Below are positions 1 to 5,223 of a DNA stretch of 5,223 nucleotides, in pieces. Within the stretch, counting starts at the first letter, position 1, and every line of letters starts with the position of its first letter. Source of the stretch: Flavobacteriaceae bacterium UBA6231 (GTDB taxonomy: Bacteria > Bacteroidota > Bacteroidia > Flavobacteriales > Flavobacteriaceae); the NCBI GenBank assembly GCA_002441545.1, contig DJWL01000098.1, positions 1-5,223 on the forward strand, read 5' to 3'. The position numbers and the translations under genes are program-made. The notes below the pieces were generated by a model, which worked only from the letters and a program-made list of their open reading frames with translations, was not told where the DNA came from and did not search any database.

Positions 1-428
1 ATAGTCACTCCAAATGATTTTAATTCAGAAATAAGCTCCTCTGTTCCATTTATTATTGCTGAAATAACTTCACCTGGAATAACATTTTTGTTTCTTCCAA
101 TAGTTGAGGACAACATTATATTATCAACAGCTCCAACACATAATAAGTCATCAATATTCATAATCAAGGCATCTTGCGCAATGCCTTTCCAAACCGAAAT
201 ATCTCCAGTTTCTTTCCAATACATATAGGCTAATGATGATTTTGTGCCAGCTCCATCGGCATGCATAATCAAACAATAATCTTCATCATTTGTTAAATAA
301 TCTGGAACAATTTTACAAAAAGCTTGAGGAAAAAGTCCTTTATCAACGTTTTTTATAGCGTTATGAACATCTTCTTTTGAAGCTGATACACCTCTAAGCG
401 CATAACGTTTACTAATTTCTTGACTCAT
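1..428 (-). CDS. purM: Phosphoribosylformylglycinamidine cyclo-ligase (AIR synthase), 5' part only
   Basis: The reading frame starts at the ATG at 428-426 and stays open to the left edge, giving 142 codons of a protein I expect to be about 390 aa in Bacteroidota; the C-terminal part lies outside the window. PurM converts FGAM plus ATP to aminoimidazole ribonucleotide in cytoplasmic de novo purine synthesis. Visible in the translation are the N-terminal block LRGVSASKEDVHNAIK (residues 11-26), the glycine-rich HADGAGTKSSLAY (56-68) and QDALIMNIDDLLCVGAVDN (85-103), which matches the PurM-type DAL-MN-(N/D)D-GA pattern. The Bacteroidota form of the enzyme begins only a few residues before the LRGVSAS block, which supports this start. 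The leader is A-rich without a Shine-Dalgarno sequence. It lies downstream of glnN on the same strand, but a terminator and its own -7 element separate them, so it is probably transcribed independently. The family call is from recognition of these motifs, not a search. Confidence 0.9.
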   Translation of the reverse strand, partial: MSQEISKRYALRGVSASKEDVHNAIKNVDKGLFPQAFCKIVPDYLTNDEDYCLIMHADGAGTKSSLAYMYWKETGDISVWKGIAQDALIMNIDDLLCVGAVDNIMLSSTIGRNKNVIPGEVISAIINGTEELISELKSFGVT

Positions 429-452
429 TAATATATTTTGTGTGTTGAGTTG

Positions 453-460
453 CAAAAGTA
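453..460 (-). promoter_or_regulatory. Putative purM promoter, -7 element TACTTTTG
   Basis: On the minus strand these bases read TACTTTTG, an exact fit to the Bacteroidota sigma-A -7 consensus TAnnTTTG. It would place transcription start near 449 and give a leader of about 20 nt before the purM ATG. No clear -33 TTG is visible at the usual spacing, so this rests on the -7 element and position alone. Confidence 0.55.
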
Positions 461-510
461 AGGATTGTTTACTTTTTACTTATACTTTTTATTATTGAAT
501 TTATTAATAC

Positions 511-538
511 TAAAAAAGACCTGTTAAACAGGCCTTTT
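511..538 (-). terminator. Rho-independent terminator of glnN
   Basis: Read on the minus strand this is an inverted repeat CCTGT / ACAGG (528-532 with 520-524) around a three-base loop. It extends with one mismatch through a G:C pair and four A:T pairs, and is followed by a run of six T (517 down to 512). It starts about 18 bases after the glnN stop codon. The stem is short in G+C but the form and position are typical. The flanking A-run on the other side means it could also act weakly in the plus direction, but no plus-strand gene ends here. Confidence 0.8.
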
Positions 539-556
539 CTTTGATATCATTTTATT

Positions 557-2743
557 TTATCTAGTAAATAGTAACTCACGGTATTTTGTAAGTGGCCAAA
601 TTTCGTCATCAACAAGCAGTTCTAATTTATCACAATGGTAGCGAATATCATCAAACAATGGCTTTACATTAGAACAGTATGCATGTGCCTTTTTTTCTAT
701 ATCAACAATAGCATTTGCTTTTTTGCGTTCATTGGTCATTTTAGTAACATTAAAATTGATTGCTTCAATATGACTTGAAATTTCTTCAATTAAATTAATC
801 TGTTCTTGAGATACACTATGGTATTTCTCTTCAAAAATATCTTTTAACCCTTTTACATTTTTTATTAAAACGTTTTGATACTTAACTGCTGTAGGTACTA
901 CATGGTTTCTTGCTATATCTCCTAACACACGTCCTTCTATTTGAATATGCATTATATACTCTTCAATTTCAATTTCATAGCGAGCTTGAGTTTCAACTTT
1001 ACTCATTACGTTCATTTCTTCAAAAAGTGAAATAGCTTTTTTAGAAATTCTTGCTTTCAAGGCTTCAGGAGTTGTTTTGTTATTGCTTAATCCTCTTTTT
1101 TTAGCTTCTACCGCCCAAGCATCGCTATAACCATTTCCTTCAAACAGAATATTTTTAGACGCTTTAATATATTCTCTCAAAACATTAAAGACAGCTTCAT
1201 CTTTCTTTAAACCCTTTTTATCGATTAGGGCATCCACTTCAACTTTAAAATCTTTTAATTGTTTAGCTACAATAGTGTTCAAAACCGTCATTGGATTTCC
1301 GCAATTTGCTAATGAACCAACGGCTCTAAATTCAAATTTATTACCTGTAAAAGCAAAAGGTGAGGTTCTATTTCTATCTGTGTTATCAAGCAATACATCA
1401 GGAATTTTCCCTACGACATTTAATTTTAAATCTGTTTTTTCCTCAGGAGATAATTTACCAGAAGTTACACCTTCAAGTTCTTCCAATACTTTTGTTAATT
1501 GTTCTCCAATAAATACTGAGATAATAGCTGGTGGAGCTTCATTAGCACCCAATCTATGATCATTACTAGCAGATGCAATGGCAGCTCTTAATAAATCTTC
1601 ATAATCATTAACAGCTTTAATAGTATTAATAAAAAACGTTAAAAACTGCAAATTACTCATTGGTGTTTTTCCTGGACCTAATAAATTAATTCCAGTATCG
1701 GTAGATAATGACCAGTTGTTATGCTTACCTGATCCGTTTACGCCAGCAAATGGCTTTTCATGCAATAAAACCTTAAAATTATGACGAGAAGCAACGCGCC
1801 CCATAATATCCATTAATAAAGAATTATGATCAACTGCCAAGTTAGCCTCTTCAAATATAGGCGCCAATTCAAACTGGTTTGGAGCTACTTCATTATGTCG
1901 TGTTTTAACAGGAATACCTAATAACATACATTCCTTTTCTAAATCACGCATAAAATTTAAAGCTCTATTAGGTATAGAACCAAAATAATGATCATCTAAT
2001 TGTTGACCCTTAGCTGATGAGTGTCCTAGTAAAGTTCTACCAGTAAGAGTTATGTCAGGGCGAGATGATGCTAAAGCCTTATCTATTAAAAAATATTCTT
2101 GCTCCCAACCTAATGATGATGATACTTTTTTAACATTTTTATCAAAATATTTACAAACAGCAGTTGCTGCATCATCAACCGCATGAAGAGCTCTTAATAA
2201 TGGGGTTTTATAATCAAGCGCTTCACCTGTATAGGCCACAAATATTGTTGGGATACATAAAGTTGTACCATAAATAAATGCTGGAGATGTTGGATCCCAG
2301 GCGGTATATCCCCTTGCTTCAAATGTATTTCTTATTCCACCACTTGGAAAGCTTGATGCATCTGGTTCTTGTTGCACCAATTGATCACCACCAAATTTCT
2401 CTACAGACATTCCTCCACCTATCGTTTCAAAAAAAGCATCATGTTTTTCGGCCGTTATTCCTGTTAATGGCTGAAACCAATGCGTGTAATGAGTTACTCC
2501 TTTTGATAAGGCCCAATCTTTCATTGATGACGCTACTTGATCAGCAATATTTCTATCTATTTTTGTACCATGTTCAATGGCACTCATAACCCCTTTATAG
2601 GCATCTTTTGATAAATGTTGACGCATTGCAGATTCATTAAAAACATTTTTTCCAAATAAATCAGATCTCTTTTCCTTTTCTTCAATATTAATTGGAGAAT
2701 GAGACATAGATTTTTTAATTGAGTAAAATCTTAAAGTTGACAT
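557..2743 (-). CDS. glnN: Type III glutamine synthetase (GSIII), full length
   Basis: The 728-aa product matches the usual GSIII length (about 700-730 aa), far longer than GSI or GSII. It makes glutamine from glutamate, ammonia and ATP in the cytoplasm. Landmarks in order are LGWEQEYFLID (211-221, the metal/glutamate-binding Glu strand), NEVAPNQFELAP (284-295), the GSIII nucleotide-binding block GVNGSGKHNNWS (334-345), RLGANEAPPA (397-406) and DRNRTSPFAFTGNKFEFR (456-473). A long C-terminal region (about 500-728), largely charged and probably helical, is typical of this class. All expected motifs are present and uninterrupted. The first ATG is preferred over the internal Met13 because family members in Flavobacteriia begin with a similar MSTLRF sequence. 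The gene is divergent from a type II glutamine synthetase across a 273-bp region and is closed by a hairpin at 511-538. Some Bacteroidota databases call this gene glnA; glnN is the symbol commonly used for GSIII. Confidence 0.97.
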   Translation of the reverse strand: MSTLRFYSIKKSMSHSPINIEEKEKRSDLFGKNVFNESAMRQHLSKDAYKGVMSAIEHGTKIDRNIADQVASSMKDWALSKGVTHYTHWFQPLTGITAEKHDAFFETIGGGMSVEKFGGDQLVQQEPDASSFPSGGIRNTFEARGYTAWDPTSPAFIYGTTLCIPTIFVAYTGEALDYKTPLLRALHAVDDAATAVCKYFDKNVKKVSSSLGWEQEYFLIDKALASSRPDITLTGRTLLGHSSAKGQQLDDHYFGSIPNRALNFMRDLEKECMLLGIPVKTRHNEVAPNQFELAPIFEEANLAVDHNSLLMDIMGRVASRHNFKVLLHEKPFAGVNGSGKHNNWSLSTDTGINLLGPGKTPMSNLQFLTFFINTIKAVNDYEDLLRAAIASASNDHRLGANEAPPAIISVFIGEQLTKVLEELEGVTSGKLSPEEKTDLKLNVVGKIPDVLLDNTDRNRTSPFAFTGNKFEFRAVGSLANCGNPMTVLNTIVAKQLKDFKVEVDALIDKKGLKKDEAVFNVLREYIKASKNILFEGNGYSDAWAVEAKKRGLSNNKTTPEALKARISKKAISLFEEMNVMSKVETQARYEIEIEEYIMHIQIEGRVLGDIARNHVVPTAVKYQNVLIKNVKGLKDIFEEKYHSVSQEQINLIEEISSHIEAINFNVTKMTNERKKANAIVDIEKKAHAYCSNVKPLFDDIRYHCDKLELLVDDEIWPLTKYRELLFTR

Positions 2744-2786
2744 TTTGTGTGTGTATTTAAAATTGTTTAGTTTATTAATTTCACAA

Positions 2787-2794
2787 CAAAAATA
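2787..2794 (-). promoter_or_regulatory. Putative glnN promoter, -7 element TATTTTTG
   Basis: The minus strand reads TATTTTTG, matching TAnnTTTG. It implies a start near 2783 and a leader of about 40 nt ending in ACACACACAAA directly before the ATG. A -33 TTG at normal spacing is not evident, and the surroundings are so A/T-rich that chance matches are possible. Confidence 0.5.
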
Positions 2795-2832
2795 ATCATC
2801 AAAAAACTATAAAGACATATTTTAAAAAATTC

Positions 2833-2842
2833 TTGTTAACAA
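2833..2842. repeat. 10-bp perfect palindrome TTGTTAACAA
   Basis: This is a self-complementary decamer about 40 bp upstream of the putative glnN -7 element and about 130 bp upstream of the glnA -7 element. It could be a small operator half or full site on the glnN side. In DNA this A/T-rich a palindrome of this length may also arise by chance. Confidence 0.35.
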
Positions 2843-2884
2843 TTTTTCAATTTTTACATAAAAAACTATTCTTTTTTTAATAGA

Positions 2885-2906
2885 TACCCTAAAAAAATGG
2901 GGGATA
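2885..2906. promoter_or_regulatory. Candidate shared operator: C-run / A-tract / G-run near-dyad
   Basis: TACCCT (2885-2890) is followed by seven A (2891-2897), T, and then GGGGGATA (2899-2906). The arms form an imperfect inverted repeat (TA-CCC against GGG-A-TA) about 13 bp apart centre to centre, with an A-tract between them. It lies between the two divergent glutamine synthetase promoters, with its centre roughly 86 bp upstream of the inferred glnA start and roughly 112 bp upstream of the inferred glnN start. G/C runs stand out in this otherwise nearly pure A/T region. Binding by a nitrogen regulator is inference; the protein is not identified. Confidence 0.4.
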
Positions 2907-2935
2907 AATAAAAATACCATTAGTATTCATTAAAA

Positions 2936-2943
2936 TACCCCTG
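2936..2943. promoter_or_regulatory. Candidate additional half-site TACCCCTG upstream of glnA core promoter
   Basis: TACCCCTG resembles the left arm of the near-dyad at 2885-2890 (TACCCT). It sits 28 bp upstream of the glnA -7 element, at about -46 to -39 from the inferred transcription start, a position typical of an activator contacting RNA polymerase. A -33 TTG is missing from this promoter, which would fit dependence on an activator. Functional role is inference. Confidence 0.35.
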
Positions 2944-2970
2944 TAAATTTAAAGTGAATACAGAAAAAAT

Positions 2971-2978
2971 TATATTTG
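2971..2978 (+). promoter_or_regulatory. Putative glnA promoter, -7 element TATATTTG
   Basis: TATATTTG fits TAnnTTTG and is the only match to that consensus I see on the plus strand between 2880 and 3016. It predicts a start near 2982 and a leader of about 35 nt before the ATG at 3017. No -33 TTG is seen at the expected distance. The position argues that translation begins at 3017 rather than at the upstream in-frame GTG at 2954. Confidence 0.55.
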
Positions 2979-3016
2979 CCATTATTATCAATTTTTTCAT
3001 CTATAAAATATTCATT

Positions 3017-4042
3017 ATGGCAAAAATTAAATTAGAATACATTTGGTTGGATGGTTACTACCCAACTCAAAACATGAGAAGTAAAACTAAAGTTGAGGAG
3101 CACGAAAATTTCAAAGGAACCCTAGAAGAAATAGGTAATTGGTCTTTTGATGGATCATCTACAAAGCAAGCTGAGGGAGGTTCGTCTGACTGTGTTTTAA
3201 AACCAGTAGCTATTTATCCAGATCCAGAACGCATTAATGGATATTTAGTAATGACAGAAGTTTTAAATCCTGATGGAACTCCTCATGTATCAAATGGTAG
3301 AGCAACTATTAGCGATGATGATGATGATGATTTCTGGTTTGGCTTTGAGCAAGAATATTTTATTATGGATGTTGAAACCGAATTACCATTAGGATTCCCA
3401 AGAGGTGGTTACCCAAAACCTCAAGGTATGTATTACTGTTCTGTTGGTGGATTAAATACACACGGAAGAGATCTTGTTGAAGAACATGCAGATTTATGTA
3501 TCGCTGCCGGTTTAAATTTTGAAGGTATTAATCAAGAGGTTGCTTGCGGACAATGGGAATTCCAATTATTTGCAAAAGGTGCTAAAAAAGCTGGTGATGA
3601 AATTTGGGTTGCTAGATATTTATTAGACAGATTAACTGAAAAATATGGTTACTACATTGAATACCACCCTAAACCGCTTGGAAAAGAATTAGACTGGAAT
3701 GGCTCTGGTATGCACGCTAACTTCTCGAACACAACTTTAAGAACTTGTGGAGATAAAGCTGTATATGATAAAATTTGCGAGGCATTTAGACCAGTTGTAG
3801 AAGAGCACATAGCTGTTTATGGTGAGTTTAACGACCAACGTTTAACCGGTAAACACGAAACTGCTTCTATTCATGATTTCTCTTATGGAATTTCAGACAG
3901 AGGAGCTTCTATACGTATTCCAATTTATACTGTTTCTAAAGGATGGAAAGGATATTTAGAAGATCGTCGTCCAGCGTCAAACGGAGATCCATACAAAATT
4001 GCAGCTAGAATTATTAAAACTGTTAAATCCGCAAAGGTTTAA
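3017..4042 (+). CDS. glnA: Type II (eukaryote-like) glutamine synthetase, full length
   Basis: The 341-aa product matches GSII (about 330-370 aa). It performs ATP-dependent amidation of glutamate to glutamine in the cytoplasm. An N-terminal beta-grasp domain (about 1-100) contains NWSFDGSST (41-49). The catalytic domain carries FGFEQEYF (108-115, metal-binding Glu residues), NQEVACGQWEFQ (172-183), the ATP-binding WNGSGMHANFS (227-237), KHETASIHDFSYGISDRGASIRIP (279-302, cited here by its ends KHETAS and DRGASIRIP) and DRRPASNGDPY (316-326). These mirror the eukaryotic enzyme's WNGAGCH and RRPASN-DPY blocks. The start ATG at 3017 gives MAKIKLEYIWLDGYYP, as expected for the family. The frame is open upstream to a GTG at 2954, but those 21 residues are hydrophobic, atypical, and overlap the putative -7 element. 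No GSI-type adenylylation motif is expected or seen. The symbol glnII is also used for this class. It is divergent from the type III enzyme and convergent with the antiporter gene. Confidence 0.96.
   Translation: MAKIKLEYIWLDGYYPTQNMRSKTKVEEHENFKGTLEEIGNWSFDGSSTKQAEGGSSDCVLKPVAIYPDPERINGYLVMTEVLNPDGTPHVSNGRATISDDDDDDFWFGFEQEYFIMDVETELPLGFPRGGYPKPQGMYYCSVGGLNTHGRDLVEEHADLCIAAGLNFEGINQEVACGQWEFQLFAKGAKKAGDEIWVARYLLDRLTEKYGYYIEYHPKPLGKELDWNGSGMHANFSNTTLRTCGDKAVYDKICEAFRPVVEEHIAVYGEFNDQRLTGKHETASIHDFSYGISDRGASIRIPIYTVSKGWKGYLEDRRPASNGDPYKIAARIIKTVKSAKV
3314..3331 (+). repeat. (GAT)6 trinucleotide run encoding six Asp
   Basis: Six perfect GAT codons encode Asp100-Asp105 of the type II glutamine synthetase, in the linker between the beta-grasp domain and FWFGFEQEYF at the start of the catalytic domain. 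From memory, an Asp-rich stretch here is usual in Bacteroidota GSII, so the amino acids are probably conserved. The uninterrupted use of a single codon makes it a potential slippage tract, although changes would be in frame. Confidence 0.85.
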
Positions 4043-4070
4043 TAATTATACTGAATACATTGTTCATAAT

Positions 4071-4104
4071 AAAAAGAGCTCACAAATTATGTGAGCTCTT
4101 TTTT
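4071..4104. terminator. Bidirectional Rho-independent terminator between glnA and the antiporter gene
   Basis: An 8-bp perfect stem GAGCTCAC (4076-4083) / GTGAGCTC (4091-4098) encloses a seven-base loop. Five A (4071-4075) precede it and six T (4099-4104) follow it. The A and T runs pair to lengthen the stem and make it function on both strands. It starts 28 bases after the glnA stop and ends 18 bases before the antiporter stop on the opposite strand, exactly where a shared terminator for convergent genes is expected. Confidence 0.93.
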
Positions 4105-4122
4105 ATTTACATAAATTCATTT

Positions 4123-5070
4123 CTACTTTTTAGAAAATATCATTATCATAAAAATACTATAACCAAAAACTAAAAAGAATCCTTTTAGTCTTGAAATTTC
4201 AAACTTCTTTTTCATTAGTACTAAAGGCAATAATAAAAATGCGTAACCAAGCATCCAAAAAATATCGTTAGTTAGAATTTGAGGTTCAGTAACTGGTATA
4301 GGCTTAATAATTGCTGTTAAACCTAAAACCGTTCCAATATTAAAAATATTTGAACCAATTAAATTACCTAATGATATAGCTTTTTCCTGTTTTGCCGCTG
4401 CAATAATAGATGCCGCAAGTTCTGGCACACTAGTTCCAATAGCTATTAATGATACACCTATAACTGCTTCACTTACACCAAGCGAAATAGCTATTTCTTT
4501 AGCACCATCTACCAACCATTCACTTCCAAAATACAAAGCACATGCACCAATTAGCAACCAAACAACTATTTTAAAGTTAGAAATCACACTCAAAGTTTCA
4601 TCAACCTCTATCGATACAGCAGTATCTTTCTTAGAATGTTTTATTAATAGAACTACAAAGAGAATAATCCCAACAAATAGAATAGCACCTTCAACAGCAC
4701 TTAAAAAATTATCATTATAAAGAAAATAATATACAACAATGGAAAATATCATCATTGCCGGCCAATTCATTTTATAAAAAGATTTATCAACCACAATGGT
4801 CCCTACCAAAGCTGTTAAGCCTAACACCAAACCAATATTAGCTATGTTAGAACCAACTACATTGTTTATTGCTATGGCAGGAGAACCTGCTAAAGCAGCT
4901 TGCAAACTTACCAGTAATTCTGGTACAGATGTAGCAAAAGACACCACAGTCATACCTATAACCATTTTGGAAATTTTAAATTTAAAAGAGATTGCAACCG
5001 AAGATCTAACTAAAAATTCACCTCCTATTACCAGTAAGATAAATCCTAAAATTACCAAAACAATACTCAT
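4123..5070 (-). CDS. Na+/Ca2+ antiporter of the CaCA superfamily (YrbG-like), full length
   Basis: The 315-aa integral inner-membrane protein consists of two similar halves, as in bacterial and archaeal cation/Ca2+ exchangers (usual length about 310-320 aa). The alpha-1 repeat has FATSVPELLVS (45-55) and NNVVGSNIANIG (69-80). The alpha-2 repeat has IGTSVPELAAS (211-221) and GNLIGSNIFNIG (235-246). Glu51 and Glu217 of the TSVPE motifs correspond to the cation-coordinating glutamates of the family. I count about ten hydrophobic segments, five on each side of a short charged loop (about 144-165, HSKKDT onward), consistent with the inverted 5+5 topology. It probably exports Ca2+ using the Na+ gradient; ion specificity cannot be told from sequence alone, and K+-dependence or other counter-ions are possible. 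The start is the ATG at 5070, placing the first membrane helix immediately at the N-terminus, as is usual. It is convergent with glnA, and nothing ties it to nitrogen metabolism. Confidence 0.93.
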   Translation of the reverse strand: MSIVLVILGFILLVIGGEFLVRSSVAISFKFKISKMVIGMTVVSFATSVPELLVSLQAALAGSPAIAINNVVGSNIANIGLVLGLTALVGTIVVDKSFYKMNWPAMMIFSIVVYYFLYNDNFLSAVEGAILFVGIILFVVLLIKHSKKDTAVSIEVDETLSVISNFKIVVWLLIGACALYFGSEWLVDGAKEIAISLGVSEAVIGVSLIAIGTSVPELAASIIAAAKQEKAISLGNLIGSNIFNIGTVLGLTAIIKPIPVTEPQILTNDIFWMLGYAFLLLPLVLMKKKFEISRLKGFFLVFGYSIFMIMIFSKK

Positions 5071-5080
5071 AAAAGTTCTT

Positions 5081-5142
5081 TTTTGCGAAGATACTATTTC
5101 AAAGTTTTTCTTTATTATAAAATTTCACATTATTTCGCAAAA
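5081..5142. repeat. 9-bp inverted repeat TTTTGCGAA / TTCGCAAAA upstream of the antiporter gene
   Basis: TTTTGCGAA at 5081-5089 is perfectly complementary to TTCGCAAAA at 5134-5142, separated by 44 bases. One arm overlaps the putative -7 element and start site of the antiporter gene. The GCG cores are conspicuous in A/T-rich DNA. The arms could be two operator copies in opposite orientation, with looping as one possibility, or coincidence. No terminator-like T-run structure accompanies them. Confidence 0.4.
5086..5093 (-). promoter_or_regulatory. Possible antiporter promoter, -7-like element TATCTTCG
   Basis: The minus strand reads TATCTTCG, one mismatch from TAnnTTTG, 15 bases before the ATG at 5070. 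It would give a very short leader of about 11 nt. No -33 TTG is visible. It overlaps the left arm of an inverted repeat (5081-5089). A promoter further upstream cannot be excluded. Confidence 0.35.
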
Positions 5143-5186
5143 TAAAAACTGAAAATGGAGCTTTAGGTTTTTTTAATCAGCCAAAT

Positions 5187-5223
5187 ATGTTTCCATTTAG
5201 TTTTGAAAACGATTCAATTGTAG
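5187..5223 (+). CDS. Possible 5' end of a plus-strand gene, product unknown
   Basis: From the ATG at 5187 a frame reads MFPFSFENDSIV and is open to the right edge. The upstream bases include TAGGTTTT (5164-5171), only a loose match to a -7 element. Twelve codons are too few to identify or confirm a gene. On the opposite strand, an equally short open frame would end with NGNIFG at a TGA at 5180-5178, so this edge could instead hold the 3' end of a minus-strand gene. Only the sequence beyond the window can decide. Confidence 0.22.
   Translation, partial: MFPFSFENDSIV

Noticed and set aside
1275..1559. 94-codon open frame on the plus strand
   Set aside because: It lies antisense inside glnN, whose intact catalytic motifs fill this stretch. 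The translation shows no recognisable domain, so it is a shadow frame.
2278..2589. 103-codon open frame on the plus strand
   Set aside because: It is antisense to the N-terminal part of glnN, has low-complexity Leu/His-rich composition, and has no promoter or family resemblance.
2913..2927. Small inverted repeat AATAC / GTATT with a five-base spacer between the two GS genes
   Set aside because: Five-base arms of mostly A/T are expected by chance in this composition. It lies between the more striking C-run sites but adds no independent evidence.
2954..3016. N-terminal hydrophobic extension of the type II glutamine synthetase as a signal peptide or membrane anchor
   Set aside because: It needs a GTG start, overlaps the only good -7 element, and is not expected in a cytoplasmic enzyme whose family starts at the ATG at 3017.
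4796..5152. 118-codon open frame on the plus strand
   Set aside because: It is antisense to the antiporter gene's alpha-1 region and runs into its promoter region. The antiporter frame has clear family motifs and this frame has none.
5143..5176. Possible imperfect hairpin terminator (AAAAC...GTTTT arms) at the right edge
   Set aside because: The stem has only about eight pairs, mostly A:T, with two internal mismatches. It cannot be told from random A/T-rich pairing.
1..5223. Mobile element, CRISPR, tRNA/rRNA, riboswitch or novel defence system
   Set aside because: No transposase, direct-repeat array, cloverleaf or rRNA sequence, or conserved riboswitch structure was recognised. All long frames are accounted for by housekeeping or transport genes.

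Overview
The window looks like an ordinary chromosomal segment from a member of the Bacteroidota, most likely Flavobacteriaceae. The DNA is strongly A+T-rich. Gene starts are preceded by A/T-rich leaders without clear Shine-Dalgarno sequences. Several intergenic regions carry the Bacteroidota-type -7 promoter element TAnnTTTG, and the proteins resemble Flavobacteriia versions of their families. I see no phage, IS, CRISPR, tRNA or rRNA signals.

Layout from left to right: the 5' part of purM (AIR synthase, minus strand) runs off the left edge at 1-428. A short gap holds its putative promoter and the terminator of the next gene. A full-length type III glutamine synthetase gene (glnN, minus strand) occupies 557-2743. 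A 273-bp divergent intergenic region (2744-3016) separates it from a full-length type II (eukaryote-like) glutamine synthetase gene (glnA, plus strand, 3017-4042). A strong, symmetrical hairpin terminator at 4071-4104 lies between glnA and a convergent minus-strand gene for a YrbG-type Na+/Ca2+ antiporter (4123-5070). The right edge (5071-5223) holds the antiporter's upstream region and possibly the start of another gene.

The main theme is nitrogen assimilation. Two unrelated-in-length glutamine synthetases (728 and 341 aa) stand head to head and share one regulatory region. That region contains a C-run/A-tract/G-run near-dyad and a further C-run half-site just upstream of the glnA core promoter, which together make a reasonable candidate for a shared nitrogen-responsive operator. 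PurM belongs to purine synthesis, a pathway that consumes glutamine, but it seems to have its own promoter and to be insulated from glnN by a terminator. The antiporter has no evident functional link to the rest.

I do not find a convincing undescribed system. The points most worth a second look are the divergent GS regulatory region and the start-codon choice of the type II enzyme.
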